Shown: positions 23,358-33,706 of the stretch, one piece after another | Layout: each line of letters opens with the position of its first letter | Position numbering within the stretch: position 1 is the first letter of the stretch | Assembly: GCF_021502675.1 (NCBI RefSeq) | Contig: NZ_JAKFHA010000004.1 | Coordinates: forward strand, 319,838-383,837 | Reading direction: 5' to 3' | Length of the DNA: 64,000 nucleotides | Origin: Yinghuangia soli | GTDB lineage: Bacteria; Actinomycetota; Actinomycetes; Streptomycetales; Streptomycetaceae | Notes under the pieces: generated by a model | What the model was told of the DNA's origin: nothing | The model's database searches: none | Seen by the model: only the letters and a program-made list of their open reading frames with translations | Translations under genes and position numbers: made by a program

Positions 23358-24953
23358 TCAGAAGGGGCTGGGCAGTCGCGGGATCGGCACGCTGATCACC
23401 GTCGGGCGGTCTGCGGCGAGTGCGTCGCGGAGGGCGGGGCCGAGGTCGGCGGGGGAGCCGACGGCGAGGCCGTAGGCGCCGAAGGAGCGGGCGAGGCGGG
23501 CCCAGTCGGGGTTGTGGAGGGTGGTGCCGATCTCCCGGCCGCCGAAGCGTTCGCGCTGGTCGCGGTTGGAGTTTCCGTAGGCGCCGTCGTCGAAGACGAT
23601 GTTGACGGTGTTGATGCCGTATTGCACGGCGGTGGCCAACTCGGCGGCGGCGAAGAGGAATCCGCCGTCGCCGTTGACGGTGACGACGGGCAGGTCGGGG
23701 CGGGCGGCCTTGGCGCCGAGGCCGGTGGGGAAGGCGAATCCGAGGGTGCCCATGTACGAGGTGGCGAGGTAGCCGCGCGGGGTGTGCACGGGGTAGCGCA
23801 TGTGGCACATGTAGCCGACGGTCGTGGTGCAGGGGATGAGGACGGCGTCGTCGGGGAGGGTGGCGCGCAGGGTGTCGACGATGGCGGCCTGGGGTCCGAT
23901 GGCGGCGAGTTGGCGGTCGACGGTGGTGCGCATGGCCTGGGTCTCGGCGGTGCGGGAGGGCCGGGGCGGGCAGGTGCGGCGGAGTTCGGCGAGGAGGGCT
24001 TCGGCGGCGAGTGCGGCGTCCGCGGCGACGGCGACGGCGGCGGTGTGCTGCCGGTCGAATTCGGTGGGGTCGGCGTCGATGTGCACGAGGGGGATGTGCG
24101 GGGCGATGCCGGATCCGGTGAAGCGGGTGCCGATGGCGAGGACGGCGTCGGCGTCGTCGAGGACGGGGCGGAGGCGGGGGTTGAACCACATGGTGCCGAC
24201 GCTGAGGGGGTGGCGGTCGTCGACGGCGCCTTTGCCTTCGCGGGTGGTGACGATGGGGGTCTGGAGGTGTTCGGCGATGGCGGTGAGTGCGGCGTGGGCG
24301 CCTGCGGTGACGGCGCCGCCGCCGGCCCACAGGAGGGGGCGTTCGGCGTTGCGGAGGAGTGCGGCGGCGGCGCGGACGGCGTCGGGGTCGGGGGCGGTGC
24401 GGCGGGGTTCGGCGGCGTCGAGGAGGGTGACGTCGGCTTTTTCGGCGAGGGCTTCGGGCGGGATGTCGAGGACGGCGGGGCGGGGGCGTCCGGTGCGCAG
24501 GGCGGCGAAGGCGCGGTGCACGGCGGCGGGGACGTCGGCGGCGTGCCGGATGCCTTGGGTGTGGCCGGCGACGGGGGCGACGATGTCGAGTTGGCGGTGG
24601 ATTTCGTGGAGGGCGCCGGTGCCGCGGTCGATGGCGTCGCGGGGGATCTGCCCGGCGAGGAGCAGGACGGGCGAGGAGGCGGCGTAGGCGGTGGCGAGTC
24701 CGGCGCCGGCGTTGTAGAGGCCGATGCCGGGGACGACGAGGGCGCAGCCTTCGCGGCCGCTGATGCGGGCGTAGCCGTCGGCCATGTAGGTGGTGGCCTG
24801 TTCGTGGCGGGTGGTGGTGAAGGCGATGCCGGGTTCGTCGTGGAGGGCGTCGAGGAGGTGCATGATCTGGTCGCCGGGGAGGCCGAAGAGGCGGGTGACG
24901 CCTTCGCGGTGGAGTTGGGCGGCGAGGGCTTGGGCGCCGGTCATGAGGGTCAT
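23358..24953 (-). CDS. Thiamine diphosphate-dependent enzyme (acetolactate synthase/benzoylformate decarboxylase type)
   Basis: A 531-aa TPP enzyme. The N-terminal pyrimidine-binding domain carries the catalytic Glu51 in TTRHEQATTYMADGYAR; the central domain has PLLWAGGG and an IGTRFTGSG segment; the C-terminal PP domain has the NGDGGF motif with the metal ligand Asp. The family decarboxylates or carboligates 2-keto acids. Without a regulatory subunit next to it, a catabolic role (2-keto acid decarboxylation or carboligation) is more likely than branched-chain amino acid synthesis. Its ATG overlaps the stop of the enoyl-CoA hydratase gene (ATGA), so the two are translationally coupled. Confidence 0.88.
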   Translation of the reverse strand: MTLMTGAQALAAQLHREGVTRLFGLPGDQIMHLLDALHDEPGIAFTTTRHEQATTYMADGYARISGREGCALVVPGIGLYNAGAGLATAYAASSPVLLLAGQIPRDAIDRGTGALHEIHRQLDIVAPVAGHTQGIRHAADVPAAVHRAFAALRTGRPRPAVLDIPPEALAEKADVTLLDAAEPRRTAPDPDAVRAAAALLRNAERPLLWAGGGAVTAGAHAALTAIAEHLQTPIVTTREGKGAVDDRHPLSVGTMWFNPRLRPVLDDADAVLAIGTRFTGSGIAPHIPLVHIDADPTEFDRQHTAAVAVAADAALAAEALLAELRRTCPPRPSRTAETQAMRTTVDRQLAAIGPQAAIVDTLRATLPDDAVLIPCTTTVGYMCHMRYPVHTPRGYLATSYMGTLGFAFPTGLGAKAARPDLPVVTVNGDGGFLFAAAELATAVQYGINTVNIVFDDGAYGNSNRDQRERFGGREIGTTLHNPDWARLARSFGAYGLAVGSPADLGPALRDALAADRPTVISVPIPRLPSPF

Positions 24954-25798
24954 GCGGTTTCCCCGGGCGTCGCAGGGGCGGTGGCGGCGGTGCTGCCGAA
25001 GCGGGGGGTGCGGCGTTCCAGGAATGCGGTGACGGCTTCGCGGTGGTCGGCGGTGGTGAAGGTGAGGGCTTCGAGGGCGAGTGAGGTGTCGAGGAGCCTG
25101 CCGACGCGGTCGTCGAGTTCGGCGTTGGCGAGGCGTTTGTTGAAGCGCAGGGCGATCTGGGGTCCGCGGGCGAGGCGTTCGGCGAGTGCGGTGGCCTGGG
25201 CGAGGACGTCTTCGGCGGGGCAGACGTGGTTGACGAGGCCGAAGCGGAGGGCTTCGTCGGCGGTCATCATGTCGCCGGTCATGAGGTATTCCTTGCCGCG
25301 GTTGAGGCCGAGGAGGAGGGGCCACAGGATGGCGCCGCCGTCGCCGGCGACGAGGCCGGCGTTGACGTGGGGGTCGCCGATGCGGGCGGTGTCGGCGAGG
25401 AAGGTGACGTCGCAGAAGAGGGCGAGGGTGGCGCCGAGGCCGAGTGCGTCGCCGTTGATGGCGGCGATGACGGGCTGCGGTATGGCGAGTTGGGCGCGGA
25501 CCAGGGCGGCGGATCCTTCGAGGAGTTCGGGGTTGCCGTCCGGGTAGCCGGTGGCGAGTTTGGCGTCCATGCCGGCGAAGTCGGCGCCGACGCAGAAGGC
25601 TTTGCCGCCGGCGCCGGTGAGGAGGACGACGTCGACGTGGTCGTCGGTGGCGATGCGGCGGAAGAGCGGGGTGAATTCGGCGTGCATCTCGGGGCTGATC
25701 GCGTTGCGGCGGGCCGGGCGGTCCAGCGTCACCGTGAGGATGCGGCCGCGTAGTTCGGTGCGCAGGTGGGTGAAGCCGTAGTGGTCGCCGTCGGCCAT
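24950..25798 (-). CDS. Enoyl-CoA hydratase/isomerase family protein
   Basis: A 282-aa crotonase. The oxyanion-hole segments are KAFCVGADF near residue 67 and INGDALGLGATLALFCDVTFL near residue 115, with the DPHVNAGLVAGDGGA loop after. The family hydrates, isomerises or cleaves acyl-CoA substrates. AGGGAG lies 7 bases upstream of the ATG at 25798. It is the first gene of a two-gene minus-strand operon with the TPP enzyme, divergent from an aldehyde dehydrogenase-led operon across an AT-rich control region. Confidence 0.9.
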   Translation of the reverse strand: MADGDHYGFTHLRTELRGRILTVTLDRPARRNAISPEMHAEFTPLFRRIATDDHVDVVLLTGAGGKAFCVGADFAGMDAKLATGYPDGNPELLEGSAALVRAQLAIPQPVIAAINGDALGLGATLALFCDVTFLADTARIGDPHVNAGLVAGDGGAILWPLLLGLNRGKEYLMTGDMMTADEALRFGLVNHVCPAEDVLAQATALAERLARGPQIALRFNKRLANAELDDRVGRLLDTSLALEALTFTTADHREAVTAFLERRTPRFGSTAATAPATPGETA

Positions 25799-25933
25799 GC
25801 CGGTCTCCCTGGGGCAGGGGAGCGGCGGGGGTGGCGCTGCGTCCGCCTGCTCCGGTTCGGGGGCTTTCGTCGCGCGTGCCTGCCGGGCCGTGGGCGGTGC
25901 CGTGCTCGCTCGGGCTTCCGGCGGCGTGAGCCT

Positions 25934-25964
25934 ATCATCCTCATCTTGTAATCATTATGATGAT
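25934..25964. promoter_or_regulatory. Divergent control region with nested palindromes
   Basis: An AT-rich patch between the divergent crotonase and aldehyde dehydrogenase operons. Outer arms ATCATC (25934-25939) and GATGAT (25959-25964) enclose an inner palindrome ATCAT-T-ATGAT (25951-25961). A -10-like TATCAT is at 25933-25938. The half-site ATCAT/ATGAT also occurs around the GntR operator at 21397-21410, which suggests common control. Confidence 0.5.
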
Positions 25965-26010
25965 GGCGCTTGGCCGCCAGGAATCGCCGGAAGTGCCGGA
26001 AGGACTGCGT

Positions 26011-27483
26011 GTGATCCGCTTTGCCCAGCACGCCCGGCTTGCCGGGGCCTATCTGCCCGCGTACGGAGCGGTGGCCGGCGACGGGCCGCGTACCGGACTT
26101 GGGCGCGCCGCGCCGCATGTGAACCCGGCGACCGGGCGCGTGCAGGCGCAGGTGGCGATCGCCGGGCCGGAGGATGTGGACGAGGCGGTCGCGGCCGCCC
26201 GCGCGGCGCAGCGGGTTTGGCGGGCGACGCGGGTGGATCTGCGGCGGGACGCGCTGCTGCGGCTGGCCGGCCTGGTCCGGCGCGATGCGGGGCGGTTCGC
26301 CGCGCTGCTGACGCTGGAGGCGGCCGTCCCGGCGGCGACGGCGCAGGCGCTGCCCGCGCGGGCTGCGGACTACCTTGCGTACTACGCGGGGTACGCGGAC
26401 AAGCTGGAGGGCCGGGTCGTCCCGGTCTTCCCGGAGGCGGCGTTCGACTACACGCTGCCGGAGCCGGTCGGTGTGGTGGCGGCGCTGACCACGTGGAACG
26501 GCGGTGTGTCGGCGCTGGCCCGCAAGGCGGCTCCGGCGCTGGCCGCGGGGTGCGCGGTGGTCGCCAAGCCGAGCGAACTGGCGCCGTTCTCGGCTTTGCT
26601 GCTGGGGGAGTTGGCCTTGGAGGCGGGGCTGCCGCCCGGTCTGCTGCAGGTGCTGCCGGGGGATGCGGAGGCGGGGGCGTACCTGGCCGGGCATCCCGGC
26701 ATCGACAAGATCACTTTCACCGGCGGGTCGGCCGCGGGGCAGGCCGTGGCCCGGGCGGCGGCCGCGCACACCACTCCGATGCTCCTCGAACTCGGCGGCA
26801 AGTCGGCCAACTTGGTCTTTCCGGACGCCGACCTCGAGGCGGCGGCGCGGTTCGCCGCCGCGCTGCCGATGTCGATGGCCGGGCAGGGGTGCGTGTTCCC
26901 GACCCGGCTGTACGTGCACGAGGACGTGTACGCGCCGTTCCTGGACACGGTCGCGCGGACCGTCGCCGCGCTGCCCGTCGGGGACCCGCTGGACCCGGCG
27001 ACCGCGGTCGGCCCGCTCATCTCGGCTGCGGCCCGCACCCGCGTCCTCGCCATGATCGACGCGGCTGCCAAGGACGCCGGCGCGGTGCGCGTCACCGGCG
27101 GCGCGGCCGGCACCGGGGACCTCGAGGCCGGCCATTTCGTGCACCCGTGCCTGGTCGAACAGCCGGACCACGACGCGGAGATCGCCCGCTGCGAGGTGTT
27201 CGGGCCGGTGCTGTGCGCATGGCCGTTCCGGGACGAGGCGCACGCCCTGGACCTGGCCAATGCCACCGGGTACGGCCTCGCCGGCTACGTGTTCACCCGC
27301 GATGTGGCCCGCGCGCACCGCGTGGCGGCCGCCTTGGACGCCGGGTACGTGTCGGTCAACGGGTTCGCCGCGCTGCCGGCGTCCGCGCCGTTCGGCGGCC
27401 GCCGCGGCAGCGGCCACGGCCGCGAGGGCGGCGCCGAGGGCCTCCGCGAGTTCGTGTCCTGGAAGAACGTGTACCTCGCCTGA
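26011..27483 (+). CDS. Aldehyde dehydrogenase family protein
   Basis: A 490-aa NAD(P)-dependent aldehyde dehydrogenase. The catalytic pair is intact: Glu260 in LELGGKSA and Cys294 in GQGCVFPTR. KPSELAPFSALLLGELALEAGLP, FTGGSAAGQ and a C-terminal FGGRRGSGHGREGG are standard family features. It oxidises an aldehyde to the acid. The frame is open from 25957, but the GTG at 26011 has GGAAGGA 6 bases upstream and is preferred. First gene of a four-gene catabolic operon. Confidence 0.9.
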   Translation: MIRFAQHARLAGAYLPAYGAVAGDGPRTGLGRAAPHVNPATGRVQAQVAIAGPEDVDEAVAAARAAQRVWRATRVDLRRDALLRLAGLVRRDAGRFAALLTLEAAVPAATAQALPARAADYLAYYAGYADKLEGRVVPVFPEAAFDYTLPEPVGVVAALTTWNGGVSALARKAAPALAAGCAVVAKPSELAPFSALLLGELALEAGLPPGLLQVLPGDAEAGAYLAGHPGIDKITFTGGSAAGQAVARAAAAHTTPMLLELGGKSANLVFPDADLEAAARFAAALPMSMAGQGCVFPTRLYVHEDVYAPFLDTVARTVAALPVGDPLDPATAVGPLISAAARTRVLAMIDAAAKDAGAVRVTGGAAGTGDLEAGHFVHPCLVEQPDHDAEIARCEVFGPVLCAWPFRDEAHALDLANATGYGLAGYVFTRDVARAHRVAAALDAGYVSVNGFAALPASAPFGGRRGSGHGREGGAEGLREFVSWKNVYLA

Positions 27484-27551
27484 CCCGCCCGCGTCGCCGA
27501 CCGCCGCCCCCGCACCTGTCCGCCCCCGAGCCGCGTACGGAGACCCGCCCT

Positions 27552-28301
27552 GTGACCGAAGCCAACGACAAGGTCTACATCCACGAGTTCGTCGACATCA
27601 TCGGCCACAACCGCGCCGCGTACATGCACCACATGACCGCGAACTGGAGCCCCATCGCGCAGGACGAGCGCAACCAGCAGTGCTACGGCGTGTGGGGTGT
27701 GGTCGGCACCACCCGCGGCTGGCCGCAGGTCGTCAACCTGTGGGAAGAGGACGGCTTCGCCGGGCTGGCCCGGTCCTTCCGGCACGAGCTGGGCCATGCG
27801 AGCCTCCAGGACCCCAAGCTGGCCCGCTGGTGGTCCGCCGCGGCCGCGCTGCGCAGCGGCGGCACCGACCGCGTCCTCGTCCCCGCATCCTGGACGCCGA
27901 CCATCGGGCAGCTGACCGCCGCGCACTCCGGGGCCCCGGACTGCTGGGCGCACGAGCAGGTCACGGTCGCCCCGGGCACGGCCGCCGACTACCTGGAGCG
28001 GGCCCGGGACGAGGCCGCGCCCGCGTACGCCGCGCACGGCTGGGAGCTGGTCGGCGGGTTCACCACCGCGATGCGCAACGACGACGAGGCGTTCCTGCTG
28101 TGGCGCATCCCGGCGTGGGAGCAGTGGGGTGCCGCGGAGGCCGCTGCGTCCACCGATGCCGCGCTCCTCAAGTGGCGCAGCCGCCGCCTGGGCCTGGTCG
28201 AGGACTTCCACCGGTTCCTGCTCGTGGACGCCCCGCTGTCCCCGCCGCGCACCGGCCGCCAGCCGCGCCGTGAAGACCGCACCGACTGGACCGACGAATG
28301 A
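27552..28301 (+). CDS. Uncharacterised NIPSNAP-like protein of the catabolic operon
   Basis: A 249-aa soluble protein I do not firmly recognise. The pattern YIHEFVDIIGHNRAAYMHHM, a GVWGVVGTTRGWPQVVNLWEEDG strand-turn stretch and a late ERARDEAAPAYAAHGWELVGGFTTAM repeat-like half suggest a duplicated ferredoxin-like (NIPSNAP or dimeric alpha-beta barrel) fold. Such proteins can be small-molecule binding enzymes or chaperones in degradation clusters. GTG 27552 follows the aldehyde dehydrogenase by 68 bases and precedes the amidohydrolase by 27 bases, so it is almost surely part of the operon. Confidence 0.6.
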   Translation: MTEANDKVYIHEFVDIIGHNRAAYMHHMTANWSPIAQDERNQQCYGVWGVVGTTRGWPQVVNLWEEDGFAGLARSFRHELGHASLQDPKLARWWSAAAALRSGGTDRVLVPASWTPTIGQLTAAHSGAPDCWAHEQVTVAPGTAADYLERARDEAAPAYAAHGWELVGGFTTAMRNDDEAFLLWRIPAWEQWGAAEAAASTDAALLKWRSRRLGLVEDFHRFLLVDAPLSPPRTGRQPRREDRTDWTDE

Positions 28302-28328
28302 CCGCCGACTGAGCGAGGAGTGACCGAG

Positions 28329-29551
28329 ATGATCCCGTGGCTGGTCGATCTGGACGCGCATGTCGTGGAGCCGCCGGATGTGTGGTCGTCGCGGCTGCCC
28401 GCGCGGTACCGGGATGCGGGGCCGCGCATCGAACTGCTGCCGGGGAGCGTGCCGGTGCTCACCGGCGGCACGTACCGCGAGGCGCCGGGCACCGAGGGGC
28501 CCGATGTCGCGTGGTGGCATTACGAGGACCACTACTACTCGGTGAAGCGCCTGATCGCCGCGGCCGGGTACCCGGCGGACGAGATCACGATGACCGGCAT
28601 CACGTACGACGAGATGCGGCCGGGGTGCTGGCGTACCGCGGAGCGGCTTGCCGACATGGATGCGAACCATGTGCAGGCGCAGATGTGCTTCCCGAACTAC
28701 CCGCGGTTCTGCGGGCAGTTGTTCCTGGGCGGCAAGGACCGCGAGCTGGCGCTGCTGTGCGTGCGCGCGTACAACGACTGGATGGTCGAGGAGTGGTGCG
28801 GCACTTCGGGCGGGCGGTTGATCCCGCTGTGCCTGATCCCTTTGTGGGACGCCGAGTTGGCGGCGGCCGAGGTACGGCGCAATGCGGCGCGCGGGGTGCG
28901 GGCGGTGGCGTTCAGCGAACTGCCGACGTATCTGGGCCTGCCGAGTATCTACTCCGGCTACTGGGAGCCTTTGTTCGAGGCGTGCGAGGAGACCGGCACG
29001 GTCCTGTCGATGCACATCGGGTCGGGCACCAAGACGCCGCAGGCGTCCCCGGACGGCCCGGATGCGGTCGCGTCGACGATCATCTTCGGGAACTCGGTGG
29101 CGTCGATGGCCGACTGGATGTTCTCCGGGGTGCTGCACCGGCGGCCGCGGCTGCAGCTGCTGTTCGCCGAGGCGCAGATCGGGTGGATCCCGTATCTGCT
29201 GGACCGCATCGACGACGTGTGGAGCACGCACCGCGGCTGGTCCGGCAGCCAGTCGCTGTGCCCGGAGCCGCCGTCGACGTACTACCACCGGCAGATGTTC
29301 TCGTGCTTCTTCAAGGACGCGGTCGGCGTGGAACTGCTGCACCGGGTCGGCGAGGACAACGTCGCGTTCGAGACCGACTATCCGCACCAGGACGGCACGT
29401 GGCCGCATTCGCGCAAGGCCGCCGAGGAGCAGTTCGGGCATTTGAGCCCGGAGTCGGTGCACAAGCTCGCCCGCGGCAACGCGATCCGGCTGCTCGGCCT
29501 GGACCTGCCGGAGCCGGAACCGGAACCCGCCGGACCGCGTGCGGGGGCGCG

Positions 29552-29555
<4 letters not shown>
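28329..29555 (+). CDS. Amidohydrolase (ACMSD-like metal-dependent hydrolase/decarboxylase)
   Basis: A 408-aa amidohydrolase_2 protein. The metal motif is DLDAHVVEPPDVW (Asp9, His11), followed by the MCFPNYPRFCGQ loop, LSMHIGSGT with the strand-5 His and FETDYPHQDGTWPHS with the terminal Asp. This subgroup includes ACMSD-like non-oxidative decarboxylases and hydrolases of aromatic-derived or cyclic substrates. Start at ATG 28329 rather than GTG 28320, since GAGGAG is 8 bases before the ATG. Its stop overlaps the next start (GTGA), showing coupling to the acyl-CoA dehydrogenase. Confidence 0.88.
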
Positions 29556-31282
<1,727 letters not shown>

Positions 31283-31316
31283 CGGGCGGGAGCGCGGCGG
31301 CCCACGCGACCCGGTA

Positions 31317-31835
31317 TCAGTCCTTCGTGTCCGCGGACGCGGGGGACGCGGGGGAGTGGCCGGGCAGCGGCTTGGCCATGCAGATGCTCGCCGGGCTGTC
31401 CCGGTAGTAGCCGAACTTGGGGAGGTCGACGTAGCCGCACGAGCGGTACAGCGCGATGGCTTCCTGCTGCCGGTCGCCGGTCTCCAGGATCATGCGGGTC
31501 TGGCCGGCTGCCGCGGCGCGGGACTCGAGCTCGGCGAGCATCGCGCGGGCCAGGCCGCGGCCGCGGGCCTCGGGGCGGACGTACATGCGCTTGATCTCGG
31601 CGTCGGACGCGCTCAGCCCGGGCTCGTCCGGGTAGTCGGCCTTGCGCCAGCCGCCGCAGGCCAGTGCGCGGCCGTCCTCGTAGCGGACCAGGAACAGCCC
31701 GGTGGGCGGGTCGAAGTCGGACTCGTCGACCAGCGTCTCGTCGGGGCTGCCGTAGCGCTCGACGTAGATCTGCTGCACCTCGTCGCAGAGCTTGCGGACG
31801 TCGGGGTGCTGGTAGCCGAGGGCGATGTAGTCCAT
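31317..31835 (-). CDS. GNAT family N-acetyltransferase
   Basis: A 172-aa acetyltransferase. The acetyl-CoA loop is in IKRMYVRPEARGRGLARAMLAELE (RGRGLA), followed by ILETGDRQQEAIALYRSCGYV, typical of GNAT motif B. Substrate unknown. A TACCGT -10-like box (31842-31847) ends 6 bases before the ATG with no ribosome binding site, so it is probably leaderless. It is divergent from the phosphoesterase gene. Confidence 0.9.
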   Translation of the reverse strand: MDYIALGYQHPDVRKLCDEVQQIYVERYGSPDETLVDESDFDPPTGLFLVRYEDGRALACGGWRKADYPDEPGLSASDAEIKRMYVRPEARGRGLARAMLAELESRAAAAGQTRMILETGDRQQEAIALYRSCGYVDLPKFGYYRDSPASICMAKPLPGHSPASPASADTKD

Positions 31836-31841
31836 TCGGGA

Positions 31842-31847
31842 ACGGTA
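31842..31847 (-). promoter_or_regulatory. -10 box of the GNAT gene
   Basis: On the minus strand TACCGT lies 6 bases before the start codon at 31835, consistent with leaderless transcription. Confidence 0.45.
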
Positions 31848-31971
31848 ACCCGGCGCTCAAGCGAATTTCCGGCGGGGACCGCGCGGACGCATAGTGCGAC
31901 TCTTGACCTCGTCAGACATTGCGGCTGGACTCGGGGGGCCCAGTCCGGACCCGTCCGAGTGAGGACCGCCC

Positions 31972-32814
31972 GTGCGCATCCCCCGCCACACCCTCGTGCA
32001 GTTCAGCGACGTGCACATCGTGCCCGAGAACGAGCTGCTGATGGGGACCCTCGACACCCTCGCGCAGATGCGCCACGCGCTGGAGGCCGTCGAGGAGGCG
32101 GACATGGACCCGGTGGCGCTGCTGTTCACCGGCGACCTCGCGGACACCGGCGACGTGCGGGCGTACCGCCGGCTGCGTGCGCTGGTCGAGCCCGCCGCGG
32201 CGCGGATCGGCGCCCCGGCGGTGTACGGCATGGGCAACCACGACAACCGCGAGGCGTTCCGCGAAGGCCTGCTGGAGACCGACCCGAGCGGTATCGAGCA
32301 CGACTTCGTGCACCAGGCCGGGGACGTGCGCGTGGTGGTGCTGGACAGCACCACGCCGGGCAGCCACGGCGGCGCACTGACCGGTGACCAGCTGGAGTGG
32401 CTGCGCGCGGTGCTGGCCGAGCCCGCCCCGGCCGGGACCGTGCTGGCCCTGCACCACCCGCCGATCCCGACGCCGCTGGCGTTCCTGGAGCGGCTCTCGC
32501 TCAAGGCGCCCGAGGAGCTCGGGCGCGTGGTCGCGGGCACCGACGTCAAGATCATCCTGACCGGGCACAACCACCACGCGACGTGCGGCGTGCTGGCCGG
32601 GGTGCCGGTGTGGTCCGCCCCTGCGGTGGCGTACCGCGCGGACGTGTTCCCGCCGGCCGGCACGTACCAGGGCGTCACCGGGGTCGGGTACACACGTGTG
32701 GACCTGTACGAGGACTGCGCGACGGCCACGTTCGTGCCGGTCGGCCCGGTGGAGCGGGTGTACCACTACGAGCGCGCGAAGGTCGACAAGTACCTGGCCG
32801 CCAACGAGCACTGA
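31972..32814 (+). CDS. Metallophosphoesterase (cyclic-nucleotide phosphodiesterase-like)
   Basis: A 280-aa calcineurin-like phosphoesterase with all five metal motifs: SDVH, GDLADTGD, GNHDN, LHHPP and GHNHH. The order and length match class III cyclic-nucleotide phosphodiesterases such as CpdA/Rv0805-type proteins, so cAMP or another phosphodiester is a possible substrate, though this is inference. No signal peptide. GTG start, with a TTGACC at about 31902 as a possible -35 element. Confidence 0.88.
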   Translation: MRIPRHTLVQFSDVHIVPENELLMGTLDTLAQMRHALEAVEEADMDPVALLFTGDLADTGDVRAYRRLRALVEPAAARIGAPAVYGMGNHDNREAFREGLLETDPSGIEHDFVHQAGDVRVVVLDSTTPGSHGGALTGDQLEWLRAVLAEPAPAGTVLALHHPPIPTPLAFLERLSLKAPEELGRVVAGTDVKIILTGHNHHATCGVLAGVPVWSAPAVAYRADVFPPAGTYQGVTGVGYTRVDLYEDCATATFVPVGPVERVYHYERAKVDKYLAANEH

Positions 32815-33191
32815 GCCCCGTCGCCCGGACTGCCGCCGGGGCCGGTCACCCGCAGAAGCGGGACGCCGGCCGCCACGGCGGCAGGACGGGCGGCCGCGGC
32901 ACGGCCTGCGTACTCCTGCTCGACCTCCTGCTCGACCTCTTGCTCGACGCAGCCCCCTGAGCGTCCCGGCGCGTTCTCATGGCCCCAGGTTCCCGCGCTT
33001 TTTGGACAGGGTCTTGGACGAATGGGAACCCCGTGTGCGGAAATCCGGGCGGACACCGCAACCGCCGGGTGGGTCGCGGATGTTGCGCCGAAGGTCCCAC
33101 GCCGGCCGGGCAGGCCGGGTTAGGGTCCGGATTCAAGCAAGCGCTCGAAACAGCACCCGGACGAACCACGCCCGCGAAGGGGACTTCTGGC
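32815..33191. other. Gene-free stretch with a 12-bp tandem repeat
   Basis: No convincing gene in 377 bases. It contains three near-identical 12-bp units (CTGCTCGACCTC and variants) at 32916-32951. The last 100 bases are less GC-rich and probably carry the promoter of the DUF1801 gene. Confidence 0.5.
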
Positions 33192-33641
33192 ATGAGCACC
33201 GGCGAAGGCACGTACGAAGGATTCACGGCCGAGGAACGCGCCGCGATGAAGGAGCACGCACAGGAGGGCAAGAAGGCCGCCCGCCGCGCCTCCAAGGCCG
33301 ACAAGGCCGCCGAGGCGGAGCGCGACGTGGTCGCGAAGATCGCCGAGATGCAGGAATCCGACCGCGTGATGGCCGAGCGCATCCACGCGATCGTCAAGGA
33401 GCACGCGCCCGAGCTGGCCCCCAAGCTCTGGTACGGCATGCCCGCGTACGCGCTGGACGGCAAGGTCGTGTGCTTCTTCCAGAGCGCGGAGAAGTTCAAG
33501 GCCCGGTACGCCACCTTCGGCTTCAACGACACCGCGAAGCTGGACGACGGCACCATGTGGCCGACCGCGTTCGGGCTGACCGAGGTGACCCCCGAGGTGG
33601 AGAAGCGCATCGCCGCGCTCGTGAAGCAGTCGGTCGCCTGA
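33192..33641 (+). CDS. DUF1801/YdhG-like protein
   Basis: A 149-aa protein. The first 50 residues are charged and helical (KEHAQEGKKAARRASKADKAAEAERD), followed by a DUF1801 domain with APKLWYGMPAYALDGKVVCFFQ, the hallmark W-YGMP motif, and TMWPTAFGLTEVTPEVEKRIAALV. The fold is that of the frataxin-like iron chaperone Fra/YdhG group, but most members are uncharacterised. Start at ATG 33192 with GAAGGGGA upstream. It is convergent with the AraC gene across a hairpin terminator. Confidence 0.82.
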   Translation: MSTGEGTYEGFTAEERAAMKEHAQEGKKAARRASKADKAAEAERDVVAKIAEMQESDRVMAERIHAIVKEHAPELAPKLWYGMPAYALDGKVVCFFQSAEKFKARYATFGFNDTAKLDDGTMWPTAFGLTEVTPEVEKRIAALVKQSVA

Positions 33642-33664
33642 CCCGCGGTACCCGTACGTACCCG

Positions 33665-33692
33665 CGGGCCGGACCGGCCCCGGTCCGGCCCG
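33665..33692. terminator. 13-bp hairpin between convergent genes
   Basis: Arms 33665-33677 and 33680-33692 are perfectly complementary. The element lies between the DUF1801 and AraC genes and probably terminates both. Confidence 0.7.
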
Positions 33693-33706
33693 CCCGGTCC
33701 GTGCGG

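Noticed and set aside
32916-32951. 12-bp repeat as a protein-coding Leu-Asp or Glu-Gln repeat
   Set aside because: Neither strand has a ribosome site or a sensible protein around it; listed only as a repeat in a gene-free stretch.
32846-33610. 254-aa minus-strand frame
   Set aside because: Antisense to the DUF1801 gene and to a gene-free stretch; no family signature.
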